64,000 bases of DNA, taken from assembly GCA_014529385.2 (NCBI GenBank), contig CM043954.1:93607247-93671246 (forward strand), written 5' to 3'. Numbering within the stretch: the first letter of the stretch is position 1; the number at the start of each line of letters is the position of its first letter. Source of the stretch: Adiantum capillus-veneris. Lineage: Eukaryota; Streptophyta; Polypodiopsida; Polypodiales; Pteridaceae. This document shows, one piece after another, positions 10,355 to 21,699 of the stretch. The notes under the pieces were generated by a model, which worked only from the letters and a program-made list of their open reading frames with translations, searched no databases and was not told the DNA's origin. The translations under genes and the position numbers were made by a program.

Positions 10355-12324
10355 TGTATTACTTAAGGACCATTAGCATATTGGACACTTAAAGATTCAC
10401 TTTATTAGGAGTCCACCATGGGAATTAACCCTTCTGAGATACAAGGTGGTTTTTACAAAGGGGGGGTGGTTTACTGCCTTTAGTATTACTTGCCGTGAAG
10501 GCGCCTTGTGTAGCTCTCTCATTCTGCTTATAAGCGGCCTCGTTGTAGCTGGGGGGTCTCTCCATTCATGGCGCTCTGCTCACTACACCGGACTGGCGGC
10601 CGTCCTCCTTCCTCTATTTAAAGAGGTGAGGGTGCAACTATGCTGCTCACTTAGCTTTGGTTGTTGTTATGCTTACATTAAGTAGAAATTGTGTGGCTGT
10701 TTTACACTGAAGAATGGATCTCGCAACACAGGTTTCTCAGGTTGGCCACTCCGCCCTTGCATATTTCTTTGCAGACCTATTCTCTAAAAAAGGAGGGGTG
10801 TTATTTCACTATGTTGCTGACACTGTAGCTAGTTTTGATATTGTGGTTCTTGATGTGGTTTCTGCTTGCATAATCGGATCCTCGTTATGGTCCTCGATGG
10901 TCGATGAGTATATATGATGATGATATTTTGAAATGGCTTATTTACCCTTCTACTGGGGTTTTTGAGTTGCTGATAAACTTTGTGATTACTATTCAAAGTT
11001 GTTTCGGACATATGTTACCAATTGTTGCGGTATATAATCTCTGTATAAACTGTTTTTTTTTGGGAGGCTGCTCTATAACAACATTAGCTCTTTCAAGCGA
11101 TTTTGCTGCCGCTTTTACTTAGCATAGCAGTGCTTTTTCGGTAGTAACTGATCATACTTTGATGGCTTACTAAACATCATAACGTTCGTGATTGCTGGAT
11201 ACTATCGTTTTTTCATAAGGTTTGTAGGACTGTCAATGAGAAACCTTGATGGGCCTTGTACATTGGATGGCCATTGGTACTTACATGGGTGGGTTTTTTG
11301 GCCCTAATGTGTACTGATATTGATTGGCTATGGGTACTTACATGGGTAGTGATGGTTTCCTTTCCTACTGCGACTGTTTTTAAAAGAAAAACGGGTTCTT
11401 AGGGGTGTTATGCCCGGTTGCACACTGTTGCAATACTTGGTCTTTACTTTATTAGGTTAGGTTATGCATTACAGCTTCTGCATGCACTTGGGCGGTTGTT
11501 GCTCCTCTTTATAGCTTTGGATATTGATGTAGTACTAGCACTTTAAGCATGTTATATCTTTTCCCTTAAAAACTTCATGGTTCTGATTACGGCCTGGCAT
11601 ATATCAGGGCTCTTTGTCACTTGAATTGCTTAAGAGAAGTTTATGGTAAGTGATTTACAAATTTTGGGATGATTTGGAGTACATCTACCATGATGGATAT
11701 CTAACCTAAAAAACAAACGAAAACTAGCGTGTTACTTTATAAGAACTGTAAATGGAACTTTTTATAAACTTCATTTGGTGGAGCTTTCATAAACTGACAA
11801 AACTATTGAAAACATATAAAGAAAAAAAGGGGGGATTCTGACACTTGGATTAGAAGGGGTGATGGCCTTCTAATCAAAATGATACTCTTTTACTAAAAAA
11901 CTTTGGGATTAAAAAAAAAAACGTTTTTACAAAAATACTATGGACTAAGCTTGTAAGTTAGAAAAAAGTCTGTAAGACGGACATGGATAACAAATGGTAT
12001 AGTCCATTGATACCTGTAAAACACATCCAAGGCTAACATATTTGTTGTCTTGTTTGGATGGATGCACGTAAGGACTCTATCTTATCTTGGAAGGTTATTT
12101 TTGGCTATATCGAGCTGTCCAACACTGGATTACACATTTACCTACTGCTTGGGAAGTTCTTTTGTTAAATTGTATACTGGAATGATGCTTCATTCTTACA
12201 ATCATTGTACAAAATAATTCTAAGACTGAATTGTTTTATACTTATCATTTCCTTTGTTCTAAAGCCAGTTGTCTTTTGAATGTAAAAAGTTCAATTATGT
12301 CTTATTATCTATGATAGAACAACT
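10354..12324 (+). repeat. Diverged fourth unit of the (AC)n-terminated array
   Basis: The front half (10354-11800) is not obviously similar to units 2-3 except for a TATA-like block at 10615-10632 (tatttaaagaggtgaggg). The back half has the perfect 10-bp hairpin (11848-11875), the gacatggataacaa block (about 11978), the gaatga-tgct-tcattc hairpin (about 12180) and the tail with tgtcttttgaatg. It then ends in (AC)n. No protein was recognised. Confidence 0.6.
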
Positions 12325-12333
12325 ATACACACA

Positions 12334-12397
<64 letters not shown>
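12325..12397. repeat. (AC)n microsatellite
   Basis: Nearly pure AC tract closing the fourth unit. Confidence 0.97.
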
Positions 12398-12398
<1 letters not shown>

Positions 12399-13110
12399 GC
12401 AACATTCTACTAACAAGATTTGAAGCGTTGAAGCTAGCTACTTCCGTGGATAAACATCCTTATGGATAATGGTATGATGGATGCTATGTGGTTTTTATGA
12501 GATAATACCTTTTGATTACTTATGTCTTTTTTGTTCCTTGCTTTGTATAATACCTTGGGTTTTTTTTGAGATAATACCTTCTTGCTTCTTGATTACTTAT
12601 AGTTTTTTTTTCCTTGCTTTGTATAATACCTTCGGGTTTGGTGTGCCTTATTGGTTCTTTTCGATGGATTTCAATCCTCTATAAAAGTGCTCTAGTGGGC
12701 TGAATTTTCCTGTGCAATATTTTGGGGGTAGCTTCTCTCCATGGAATTTAACTCTTTCTAGATTTTCTCACTATTGTGGAATCTTGCCCTTCGATTTCTT
12801 TTGTGGCCCCTTGGGAAATTGAGAAGGCTTATATTACTTCCCATAAAATTTGGCTCCATATGTTGATGAACCCTAAGCTTGGGCTGAGTTACAACTTATG
12901 GTTGTCTTCTCCGTGATGAAAAGACGTCCATGGAGATGCTTTCTTTGTTGGGTTTCTCCTTATGCTTAACCTCTTTGGTTGTTTTTCTAATTAATTATGG
13001 AGTTTCTTAACCTGAGTGGGATCCCTCCCTTAAAATTATTGGGCCACTTGGCCATCTTTGGATAGTGAAGAGGCATTAAATGCCTCATGCCTCACCTTGG
13101 GGCCTTACAT

Positions 13111-13115
<5 letters not shown>

Positions 13116-13183
<68 letters not shown>
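13116..13183. repeat. (CT)n microsatellite, about 34 repeats
   Basis: Pure CT tract. Serine/leucine reading frames across it are artefacts. Confidence 0.98.
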
Positions 13184-13186
<3 letters not shown>

Positions 13187-13785
13187 TTTCACCGCAGTGT
13201 CGTTTCTTGGGAGATGCTCTCCTCTCATCCCTCTGGATGCTTGTCACATAGCTCTCTCCATCTCAATACCTGATGGGCCCTCCACCTTGTGTGTGAGTAT
13301 TGCATGGTACTATTTTCTTTTAGTATTGCTTCGTGCTTTGAGTAGTTCTTACCATGAAGGGTTGGGCATCCTCTCTCTTGCTCTAGATTACATACGCTTG
13401 AAAGCTCATCTTTCCTATGGAATGAGGCACCAAGTTTTTTTCCTCCCCATGAAGGATATTGTGAGATCTGCTGGGTATAATTGATGCTTTATGCATTTTC
13501 TCTCTTGCTCTTGAAGTGTCTATCACACACATGAAGGTATCTTGGTCCTATTATAATTTGGTTTCAAATCTATGCTCAAGCTTGAGGTTTATAAAAACAT
13601 GATCTTGTCTAACAAGTACTACTTTAGTTCCTTAATTTTCTCTCTATTTACTACTAGCTGTGACCGTAGCTAGACATGCTAATGCTATGCATGCTGAGGT
13701 GGTGGATGCCAACACGTACAAGATCCCTATCACTATTTAAGGTGAGGGATCTTTGTTCCTCAGCCTTTGGGTTTTGTGTTAATCT

Positions 13786-13788
<3 letters not shown>

Positions 13789-13824
<36 letters not shown>
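13789..13824. repeat. (GA)n microsatellite
   Basis: Pure GA tract grading into a GGA-rich purine stretch. Confidence 0.97.
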
Positions 13825-13827
<3 letters not shown>

Positions 13828-15605
13828 GAGGAGGGGGAGGAGGAAGAAGAAGACGATGAAGAAAGCTTTAATGTTTTTTTCCTATTGATTTTTGAGATAT
13901 TGGGCTTTACTTTTCTCCAATCCACATGGAGATTGTATAAGAGGCTTCTTCATCATAGGTTTTTACCTAAAAGTTGATTAGCTAGATTTATTTGATTTAT
14001 AGTTCTATTTTTCTTGGATGCTCCTTGCTTAGGCAGAAATTTGTAACGTTCTTCTTTGCTACATTTTTCAAAAAAGTGATGCAAAGCGGTTTGGTTTTGA
14101 AACTAGCATTTCACTTGGTGCATAAAATTTTTTATACCCGTTTGTGGATTGTGAAGCCTATTTACTATGGTAGCATTATTGTTGGATTGGTTATGTCAAT
14201 AGAACTCTAAATTTAATTATACCTCTAGGACTGGATAAGGGAACCTATTCACCTTTTTTTTTGAAAAGTTTCTCTGTTGGGGAAGGATCTCTTTTAAAAA
14301 AAGTTTCTATCTTCCTAGCTGTCTTGTGTTTTGGTTTGTGACATTTTCCTTATACTGGCTACCCTCATGAATCTTTGGACAATGATCTTTTTGATATGCG
14401 TTACTGGTTAAAATCAATGCTAGGACATTGGGATGAATGGCATCTTCCATACTCAATGGTTTCCTGCACTAAACCTTTATGAATCTTTTGTCTGAATGAT
14501 CTCGTGATGATGGTCTAAAAGCTAACATATTTACCTTTAATTGATATGGGCTGGCATTGTTTTGATTGCTTTTGGGTAGCGACAGCATGATATGACAATT
14601 GTAGAAGTTACCTATTTTGAAAAGTCTGGAAGTTTTTTGTAAAGAAAAATCTTTGCATTGTTTTCACTGTTTAGTTTTGCCCATCAAAAGGCTTTAGATT
14701 TTTTCAAAGTAAAACATGGCTAGGGAATAAAATCTGATAGTATGATCTTATTGATTTTCTCATGAAAGGACTTGAAATTCTAAAATTCCTATATAAATGC
14801 ACTAATTGCTTTATAATTTGGGAACTATGGTCTTCTTGAGATCTTTTTTGCATATGGAAAAGAAATAGCTAATCCTATCATCTAACCTTGGCTTGTAGAT
14901 AGTAAAGTTGTTATTTATTGCACAAAACTGCTCCATGGTTTCACTAACTTCTTATATTTTGAAATCTTTTCAAGCCTAAAGGCATTAGAACTTACTTCTG
15001 GTTCATACTTGGATATATATAAAAAATGGACTCCATGATTGATTTTGTTTTTGACCCCGAAAAAATGTTGGTCTTTACTAGTTCTAGACTTGTGATGTGT
15101 GCCTTCCTGACATGGAACAATAGCTTGATGGGATGGAGCTATGTTTGAGTTTTGAATCTGATAACAATGAATGACCACTTGACATGTTTATTCCCATGGA
15201 TTATTTGAGTTACCAATACTGATATATGGTGTTCTTGATGAGTCTTTACTACCTTAGTATTGGATTGTTGAACCCTTAATCTAATGCTACTAACTTGGGG
15301 ATCGTTTGTCCATTTGATAGGAGTACACTAGACTTTGTGACCTAAATGAGCACCCCAATTTGAAAGAAGACTAAAATGTGCTCAGCTAGTTATTTATCTT
15401 ATTTATTCCTTGAAGATATGATAGATCTCTTGGAACCCTAACTTGACTTAACCTCTTTGAGGTAACTGACCTACCTAATTGTTCTTTCTTAAGATTTGGT
15501 GAATCTCTTTCTATACTTGGCTCCTCCTAACTTAAAATTGGGTTTTCTACTCTTCTCCAATCGATCCAGCACCCATGGGAGGTGTTTCTAGAAGGCACAC
15601 AGGAC

Positions 15606-15950
15606 ATCAACTAGAACATAGAGACCAAAGCCCCCTCCAAGAACATCATTATGGGGATGTACAAGTGGCTGATGTTCCTCCCATCACACTACATCCAAAC
15701 TTTTGAGGAGGCCTTCATGATGGGGTTTTTCAAGATGGATTCTACCATCTTCAACCTGCACACCAAAGATCTGTAGGCCAAGCATGCCACTTATCAGAGA
15801 ACATTGTTGAAAAACCTGTCCAGAGCTTTTTCCATCAAAGACAACATTGCCAGAGCTGCAAATTTCAACAAGATCACAAAGACACTAGAAAAAATGCAAT
15901 TTGACTATTCAAGAGCAGCATATACTTACACAAGGACATGCAACGACTAG
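15606..15950 (+). pseudogene. Remnant of an unidentified ORF abutting an LTR-retrotransposon polypurine tract
   Basis: One frame stays coherent for about 115 codons and is broken only by TAG at 15612 and 15774 before a terminal TAG at 15948. It reads for example KNIIMGMYKWLMFLPSHY, FEEAFMMGFFKMDSTIF and AFSIKDNIARAANFNKIT. I do not recognise the family. The stop codon is followed immediately by gaagggggag and then TGTTTGG, the usual PPT-to-LTR junction, so this is the 3'-terminal ORF of a plus-strand LTR element. It is not integrase or RNase H, so it may be an accessory (env-position) ORF. Confidence 0.5.
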
Positions 15951-16330
15951 GAAGGGGGAGTGTTTGGCCGATGCAATTGACGAGCCCCACTTATTCGACC
16001 ATCCCTTGTTGAAGCCCAAATTTTCACGTAATTCATCGTATTTTTATTGAAAAGCCTTGTAAAGAGTCCATGTAATTTTGCGCCGAATGCTAAATACTCT
16101 AAATTGTACTATTTTGTCATGAGCGCGAGTCCATCATAGGCCATTTAAAAACCCTTATTTTGAACACACTCATTGTAACATTATCTTGAGTTTTGAAGAG
16201 CTTTGTATGTATAACTGCAAGCGGCTACTAAACTACAATGTGTAACTCAGTTTTCTCATGATATGGTAATCTAAATTTGATTCCAAAAAGTGCAATGTGT
16301 TACTTGTCTCTTGCTCTTTCACTTAATTAT
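15951..16330 (+). mobile_element. Polypurine tract and 3' LTR (end approximate) of a decayed LTR retrotransposon
   Basis: gaagggggag (15951-15960) is directly followed by tgtttggccg, a PPT then a TG-starting LTR. A TATA-like tttaaaa lies near 16144. The right end was not fixed because no second copy exists in the window. Confidence 0.5.
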
Positions 16331-16879
16331 AATCATTTTCATTTTTGTAATGGTTTGTAACCACACATCTGTGAGCCTTATCTAGAGACTTGAGTGCTTA
16401 AATGACTATTTTTTGACCTTTTGACGATAGGAGAGTGTTAACAGACCTTAGAGTGACCTATCTGGATTGTTCTGCTGCAAATTTTTTGACCTGGACCATG
16501 ATGAATCATCGGGATTCTGGAACCTTTTTGAATGACCACCAAACATTGTAGATTAGTTCTCTTAGACCTAACATAGCTTCCCTTAAAAGTTTTGTGGAAA
16601 TCCAAGTTTGTTTAGTCGACGAAATGGCACGATGACCTAGAGAGGCAAGGTAGGACATAGACAGATTTTTAGATCAGATGGTTTGCTTGTTGTGTTGATA
16701 TGATTGCTTACTAGGCTCACTTCTTGAGGTTGACACCCTCAAAGAGTCTTTGTGCCCCATTTGAGTCACTTCCTTGAGTATTGACATTATGTCGGTGTTA
16801 GATACCTATGCTACAGATGTCCATCACAGTGAACTGCTAATAGGCTTCATTCCGTGCAACACCCCACAAAAAGTAATTC
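16331..16879. other. No gene seen between the LTR remnant and the old Copia
   Basis: No coherent frame. It may contain decayed gag sequence of the adjacent Copia element, but nothing is recognisable. Confidence 0.4.
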
Positions 16880-18075
16880 CAAGATTACACCAAAGGTAAT
16901 TTTGGGTATGTATAATTGGGAGATAATAAATCTTGTGAAATTATTGGCAAGGATGTAGTTTTTGTTAAAACTAAAAATAAAAATGAATGGAAGCTTAAAG
17001 ATCTTAGGAATGTTCCCTCTCTTTGTGGAAAATCTCTACACGTCAATTAGATGATGAAGACCATAGTGTTGCATTAATATACAAACGATGGAAGGTCTTG
17101 AAAGGATTTTTGGTGATTGCAAAGGGCGAGAAGGTGGGTACACTCTACTTGTGTACGGCTAGTGCATAATATTTCATTCATGCAACATCTAGGCAAGTTG
17201 ATGGTGCAATATGGCACTATCGGCTTGGACATGTGAGTGTTAAAGGAATGCAAATCCTTCAACAAAAGAAACTTCTACCAGGTTTGAAGGAAGTAGACTT
17301 GGAGTTCTGTAAGGACTTTGCTTTTGGTAAGCAAAGGAGGGTAAAATTTCTTAAATTAGGAAATGAAAGAAAAAGAGAAAATCTTGAATTGGTCCATTCT
17401 AATGTATGAGATTCTACTAGTACACCATCTCTTGGTGGCTCATTGTATTATGTGACATTTATAGATGATGCAATAGGAAGACATGGGTTTATCCCAATGA
17501 AAAATAAAGCCAATGTGTTTTGTATATTTCAAAGGTGGAAAGCCTGTGTGGAAAATGAAAAAGGTACTAAGTTGAAATGCTTTTGATCCGACAATGGAGG
17601 AGAGTATTGTAGCAAAGCATTTGGAGGCTTTTGTGCTAACAATGGCATTCAAAGGTAGAAGAAAACACCAAGGACACCTCAACAAAATGGAGTTTCAAAA
17701 AGGATGAACATGACAATCATGGAGCGTGGAATAAGCATGATTCTATATGTAGATTTGCCACTTGAGATTTGGGCAGAAGCGGTAAGTACATTCATCTATA
17801 TGATAAATCGATCACCCTCAATGACATTGGATGGAGGAATTTTAGAAGAGACATGGATAAGTAAAAAGGCAAACTATGCATTTCTCAAAGTATTTGGATG
17901 TGAGGTCTTCATGCACGTAGTCAGAAGTCTAAGGTCTAAGTTAGATACAAAGTCCAAGAAATGTTTGTCCATTAGCTATGGAGAAGTAGACTTTGGGTAT
18001 CGCCTATGGAATCCTAAAGATTATAAAATTTTTACGAGTAGAGATGTTATATTCAATGAACATAATATGTAAAAA
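16880..18075 (+). pseudogene. Old Copia element (level 1): protease end and integrase
   Basis: The frame reads IGDNKSCEIIGKDVVF (near 16915) and LKDLRNVPSLCGKSL, as in the Copia protease-integrase linker. The GAG-pre-integrase motif YRLGHVSVKGMQIL lies near 17220. Integrase core signatures are YVTFIDDAIGRHGF (about 17450), SDNGGEY (about 17588) and TPQQNGVSKRMN (about 17680). The zinc-side histidine-cysteine part is broken by several stops. From 17704 the frame is open to 18072 (IWAEAVSTFIYMINRSPS, then FGCEVFMHV). Plant Ty1/Copia pol; clearly non-functional and more decayed than the Copia at 26185-30758. Confidence 0.85.
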
Positions 18076-18144
18076 GATTACTTGAAAAGAAAAGAAAAAT
18101 ACATGTGATGAGTACATGTAGCTCGAGGACAATGAAGACTTAGA

Positions 18145-18773
18145 GTGCAAGTGGTGAAACTTGCAAACAATGCCAATAAGATGAGGAACCTCAACCTATA
18201 CCCCAAAGATCTACAAGAAATCAATAGAACTCTAGAGAGATTCATTCTTTCCTTCAACCATGTCTTGGTCAAAGATTTTGGAGAGCCAGAGTCATATGAA
18301 GAAGCTATGCAACATGAATCCAAAGAGGAGTGGATGAAGAGCAAGCAAGTAGAAATGGACTCATTGCATCGGAAATCAAACTTGAGAATTGGTTGATTTT
18401 TCCTAAAGATAACGAGCACTACAAAAGAAATGGGTATATAAGTTGAAGAAGGAAGAAGGTAGAAAAAAGAGATATAAGTCTAGGCTTATATCCAAAGTCA
18501 TTTGAAGAAGCTATGCAACATGAATCCAAAGAGGAGTGGATGAAGAGCTAGCAAGTAGAAATGGACTCTTTGCATCGGAAATCAAACTTGAGAATTGGTT
18601 GATTTTTCCTAAAGATAACGAGCACTACAAAATAAATGGGTATATAAGTTGAAGAAGGAAGAAGGTAGAAAAAAGAGATATAAGTCTAGGCTTGTAAATA
18701 AAGGTGTTGATTCTAATGAGATATTTTCTCATGTTATAAAAATGAATTCCGTTAGACATGTTTTAACAATAGT
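18145..18773 (+). pseudogene. Old Copia: N-terminal reverse transcriptase with internal 207-bp duplication
   Basis: EPESYEEAMQHESKEEWM matches the conserved start of Copia RT, followed by RYKSRL (18470) and then, in the second copy, RYKSRLVNKGVDSNEIFSHV (18681) and MNSVRHVLTIV (18741). The frame breaks at 18396 and the block from about 18299 is repeated. The RT continues at about 20067 after an inserted element. Confidence 0.8.
18292..18705 (+). repeat. 207-bp tandem duplication inside the Copia RT
   Basis: gaagaagctatgcaacatga occurs at 18299 and again at 18506, and similarity continues for about 200 bp with only a handful of differences (for example agcaagcaag versus agctagcaag). The two copies adjoin. 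Confidence 0.9.
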
Positions 18774-20046
18774 TTGGTAACCTAACATGACATAAAAGCG
18801 TCCTTTCAAGGTTTTGAAAAAAAATCAAATACTCCTATCATATGTATGTATTTGTGGACATCTTTAATTTAGCTCAAAGCTAACACCACACTTTATGTGG
18901 GAAAAATAAGAAACACGCACAACTCTTGATAGTATGGGCATGAAGAGCTCTCAAAGCCAAAAGAGTGCTCAATTTGACAAAAAACAACATATTTTCTAGA
19001 TGGACCCTATTCTAAACAAGGTAAAAAAATCTCTAGACAATGAGGGTCTATTTTTTCTATAAACATCAATGAGTTATTGGCCAAATTCTATGGTTGTTGT
19101 AGGCTCAAATTTTTTCTTTTGAACATAGGACTAAGTACAAAAAAGGTGCATTTTTTGCATTCTGTTGATCTATCATCGATGTTTCTATGTGTACATCCAC
19201 CATTATCTTTATAAAGGCTTCCAATTTACACAATTTGGTTTTTTACTTTTATATTCAGTCATAAAAAGCATTAAAAAATGTCTTCCTAAGACAATTTGGA
19301 ACACAGCTATGAAGTACAAAAACTGCACATATTTAAAAACTGGCTTCCACAATGTGGCCTTCTATATGGCATATAAACCTAACAAGTTGGGCACCAAATT
19401 GAAATTGCACACTTATATTTGGAGCTAACCTTGAAGTGTACCACGTTTGTAATTTGAAGACAATATTAACTCAAAATGAGTGCGATTCTGGTAAGATGGA
19501 AAATCACTTCCACCTTTGTGTTGTTTTCTATTTAGGGTATTAGATGCCCCAAAACTCAAGGAAGAAGAGTTACATAGTGAGAACTCACTCAAAATTGCCT
19601 TTTGATTACAAAGACACTTTCAAAATATTCATCAAAATGTGACTCATTTTAATAGTAGATTAGCACATAGATTTTTTTTTGTAAATGGATTGTAGCTTCC
19701 AATACATAAGCTTTCCATTTTATAGAAGCACAAGAACAGCTTTAGAACTATCTATGCTAGCTATGTATCACTTTAGAGGTCACTGAGATGTGCCTAGGGA
19801 AATCTAATGCCAATTTCATGAAAATTGGTCAAAAATAGCACACGTTTTCTTACTCAAGTTGGGTTTAAAAAGGTTATTCAAACCCAACTCTAAAGGTGGA
19901 ATCAATAGCCCCAAAAAATCCCAAGTTTTCTTCAAGTCATAAGCTACCTTTGTGGATATAGAGCACTTTAAGACCTCCTTGGCATCTCAAGCAATAATTC
20001 TAGGAAGTTGCTGAGCTAAGAGGACATAAAAGTGTCATGTTACCAA
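18774..20046. mobile_element. Non-coding TIR-bounded insertion (MITE-like DNA transposon) in the Copia RT
   Basis: The left end reads ttggtaacctaacatgacat. The reverse complement of the right end reads ttggtaacatgacactttta. The ends therefore form imperfect terminal inverted repeats sharing ttggtaac and atgaca. The roughly 1.27-kb insert interrupts Copia RT coding sequence that stops at about 18770 and resumes at about 20067. No transposase frame is recognisable inside, so it would be non-autonomous. The target duplication is unclear (possibly TAG), so the superfamily is not assigned. Confidence 0.6.
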
Positions 20047-20049
20047 TCT

Positions 20050-21160
20050 AGCGTTAATTAAGCTTTGTGGCTGCTCAAAACTTGAATCTTGAGAAAATGG
20101 ATGTCAACATGATGTTTCCTCATGGCAATGATTTACATGCTTCAACCAAAGGGGTATACACAAAAGGGTAAAGAGAAAAAGGCATGCATATTGAGAAAGA
20201 GCTTGTATGGTCTAAAGAAAACATCAAGACAATGGTACCTAAAATTAGACCGATGGATGCTAGATCATGGATTCAAACGATGCAACTCAGATCATTGTGT
20301 ATACATGCAAAATTTCGGAGATGGGAAATATATAATGCTAGTGTTGTATGTTGATGACATGTTAATTTCAAGTGCTAACATGCAGGATATAAGAGAGCTA
20401 AAGAAATAGTTGTCTAAATCTTTTTCAATGAAAGATACATGTGATGCAAAACATTTACTTGTTATGAAAATTTCAAGGGATAGGTTGAAGAAGATAGTGA
20501 CACTATCTCAAGAGGATTACATCAAGAAGGTAATATAAAGGTTTGCAATGCAAAATGCAAAACCAATTTCTACACCTTTGGCAAATTACTTTAATCTAAA
20601 CAAGGATATGTGTCCAAAGACACAAGAGGAGATAGTTTATATGTCTAAAGTTGCATATTGCGTAGCAATAGTTTCTTTAATGTATGCTATGGTCTGGACA
20701 AAACTAGATATTGCACAATGCAGTGGAAGTTTTGAGTACGCTCATGGAGAATCTAGATAAAGAACATTGGCGAGCTGTGAAATAGATACTTAGGTATCTA
20801 AAAGGGATAATCACAAGTGCTTACTGTTTTGGAGGCATTGACATTTTGTTGCAAGGATATGCTGATGCAGATATGGCACAGATACTACCACTAGCTACGT
20901 TTTCACCCTTGGAAGTACAACAGTAAGTTGGGCTTCAAAGTTGCAAAAAGTGGTCCCATTATCTACCATGGAAGTAGAATATGTAGCTCTTACAAAGGCT
21001 ACCAAAGAGATTTTTTGGCTTCACAGATTTCTTAAGGAGCTTGGATATAAGCAAGGCAATTATGTTTGATACAGTGACAACTAGAGTGCCATTCACCTTG
21101 TAAAGAATTCAACCTTTCACTGAAGGACAAAGCATATATGGAATTGGAGATGATCTCTTT
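20050..21160 (+). pseudogene. Old Copia: RT core and RNase H
   Basis: Resumes with LEKMDVNMMFPHGN (about 20092). Next are LRKSLYGLKKTSRQWYLKLD (20191-20250) and the catalytic VLYVDDMLISSANM (about 20342). Then come MSKVAYCVAIVSLMYAMV and RNase H pieces: HWRAVK (about 20768), YADADMA (about 20860), TVSWASKLQKVVPLSTMEVEY (about 20924) and TKATKEIFWLHRFLKELGY. The coding similarity stops near 21160, where a Gypsy LTR begins, and the C-terminal end reappears near 36190. Several stops and frameshifts make it inactive. Confidence 0.85.
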
Positions 21161-21168
21161 TAGATAGC

Positions 21169-21636
21169 TGATTCCAATGTTAGAAGTTTACAGCTACTGA
21201 TGATGTATTAGTTCAAACAGTAGACTGGACAAGGGAATAGAAACGGAACTGGAATACATCTACTGGAATGAGAACTAGACTGAAGTAATGAGAATGATAT
21301 TCAAATTCAGTTTCAGATTCAGAGAGAATGAGTACAAAGTATGTACGACTAGAATATACTCTATGGCTGTAATTGGGATTATAGATGAAAGATTACAATG
21401 AAGATGATGTAGCTCAAGAACAACTTAGGATTATGGATCAAAATCTTAACAGAGGTACAACCGACAAATGACTCACTTCATGCCCATAACTTATGCCAAC
21501 CCGATTACAATGTAATGGGTCCTATTTATATGCTTTGGGAATTACTATGGTAACTGCCGTAGTAATTACTGACTGCTCTACTGTGTGTCACTCAGGAGCC
21601 GGTTCCCACACAGTAAGACTGTCTCTGCCACCTACA
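21169..21636 (-). mobile_element. 3' LTR of the minus-strand Ty3/Gypsy element (left boundary approximate)
   Basis: Read on the minus strand, a purine tract aagaaaggagggaagga (21653-21637) is followed directly by TGTAGGTGGCAG, a PPT-LTR junction. A TATA box (gcatataaatagg) lies at 21521-21533. The LTR ends somewhere near 21154-21169, where Copia coding begins. No second copy was found at the other end of the element (about 36160). Confidence 0.65.
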
Positions 21637-21699
21637 TCCTTCCCTCCTTTCTTAAAGTTTGGAAAGATTCCAAAATTTTTGAAAAAATCCACCGTCTGA

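Larger units (their letters stand above)
12398..15585. other. No gene seen; repeat-derived intergenic DNA
   Basis: There are only short chance reading frames, some driven by the microsatellites. A TATA-like block with GGTGAGGG at 13734-13748 resembles those in the upstream units, so part of this may be a fifth, strongly diverged unit. I see no RNA gene. Confidence 0.5.

Noticed and set aside
12269-12469. Frames across (AC)n, (CT)n and (GA)n tracts, for example His-Thr, Ser-Leu and Arg-Glu runs here, at 13058-13484, 39813-40157 and 52253-52858
   Set aside because: They are open only because dinucleotide repeats lack stops; no conserved protein flanks them.
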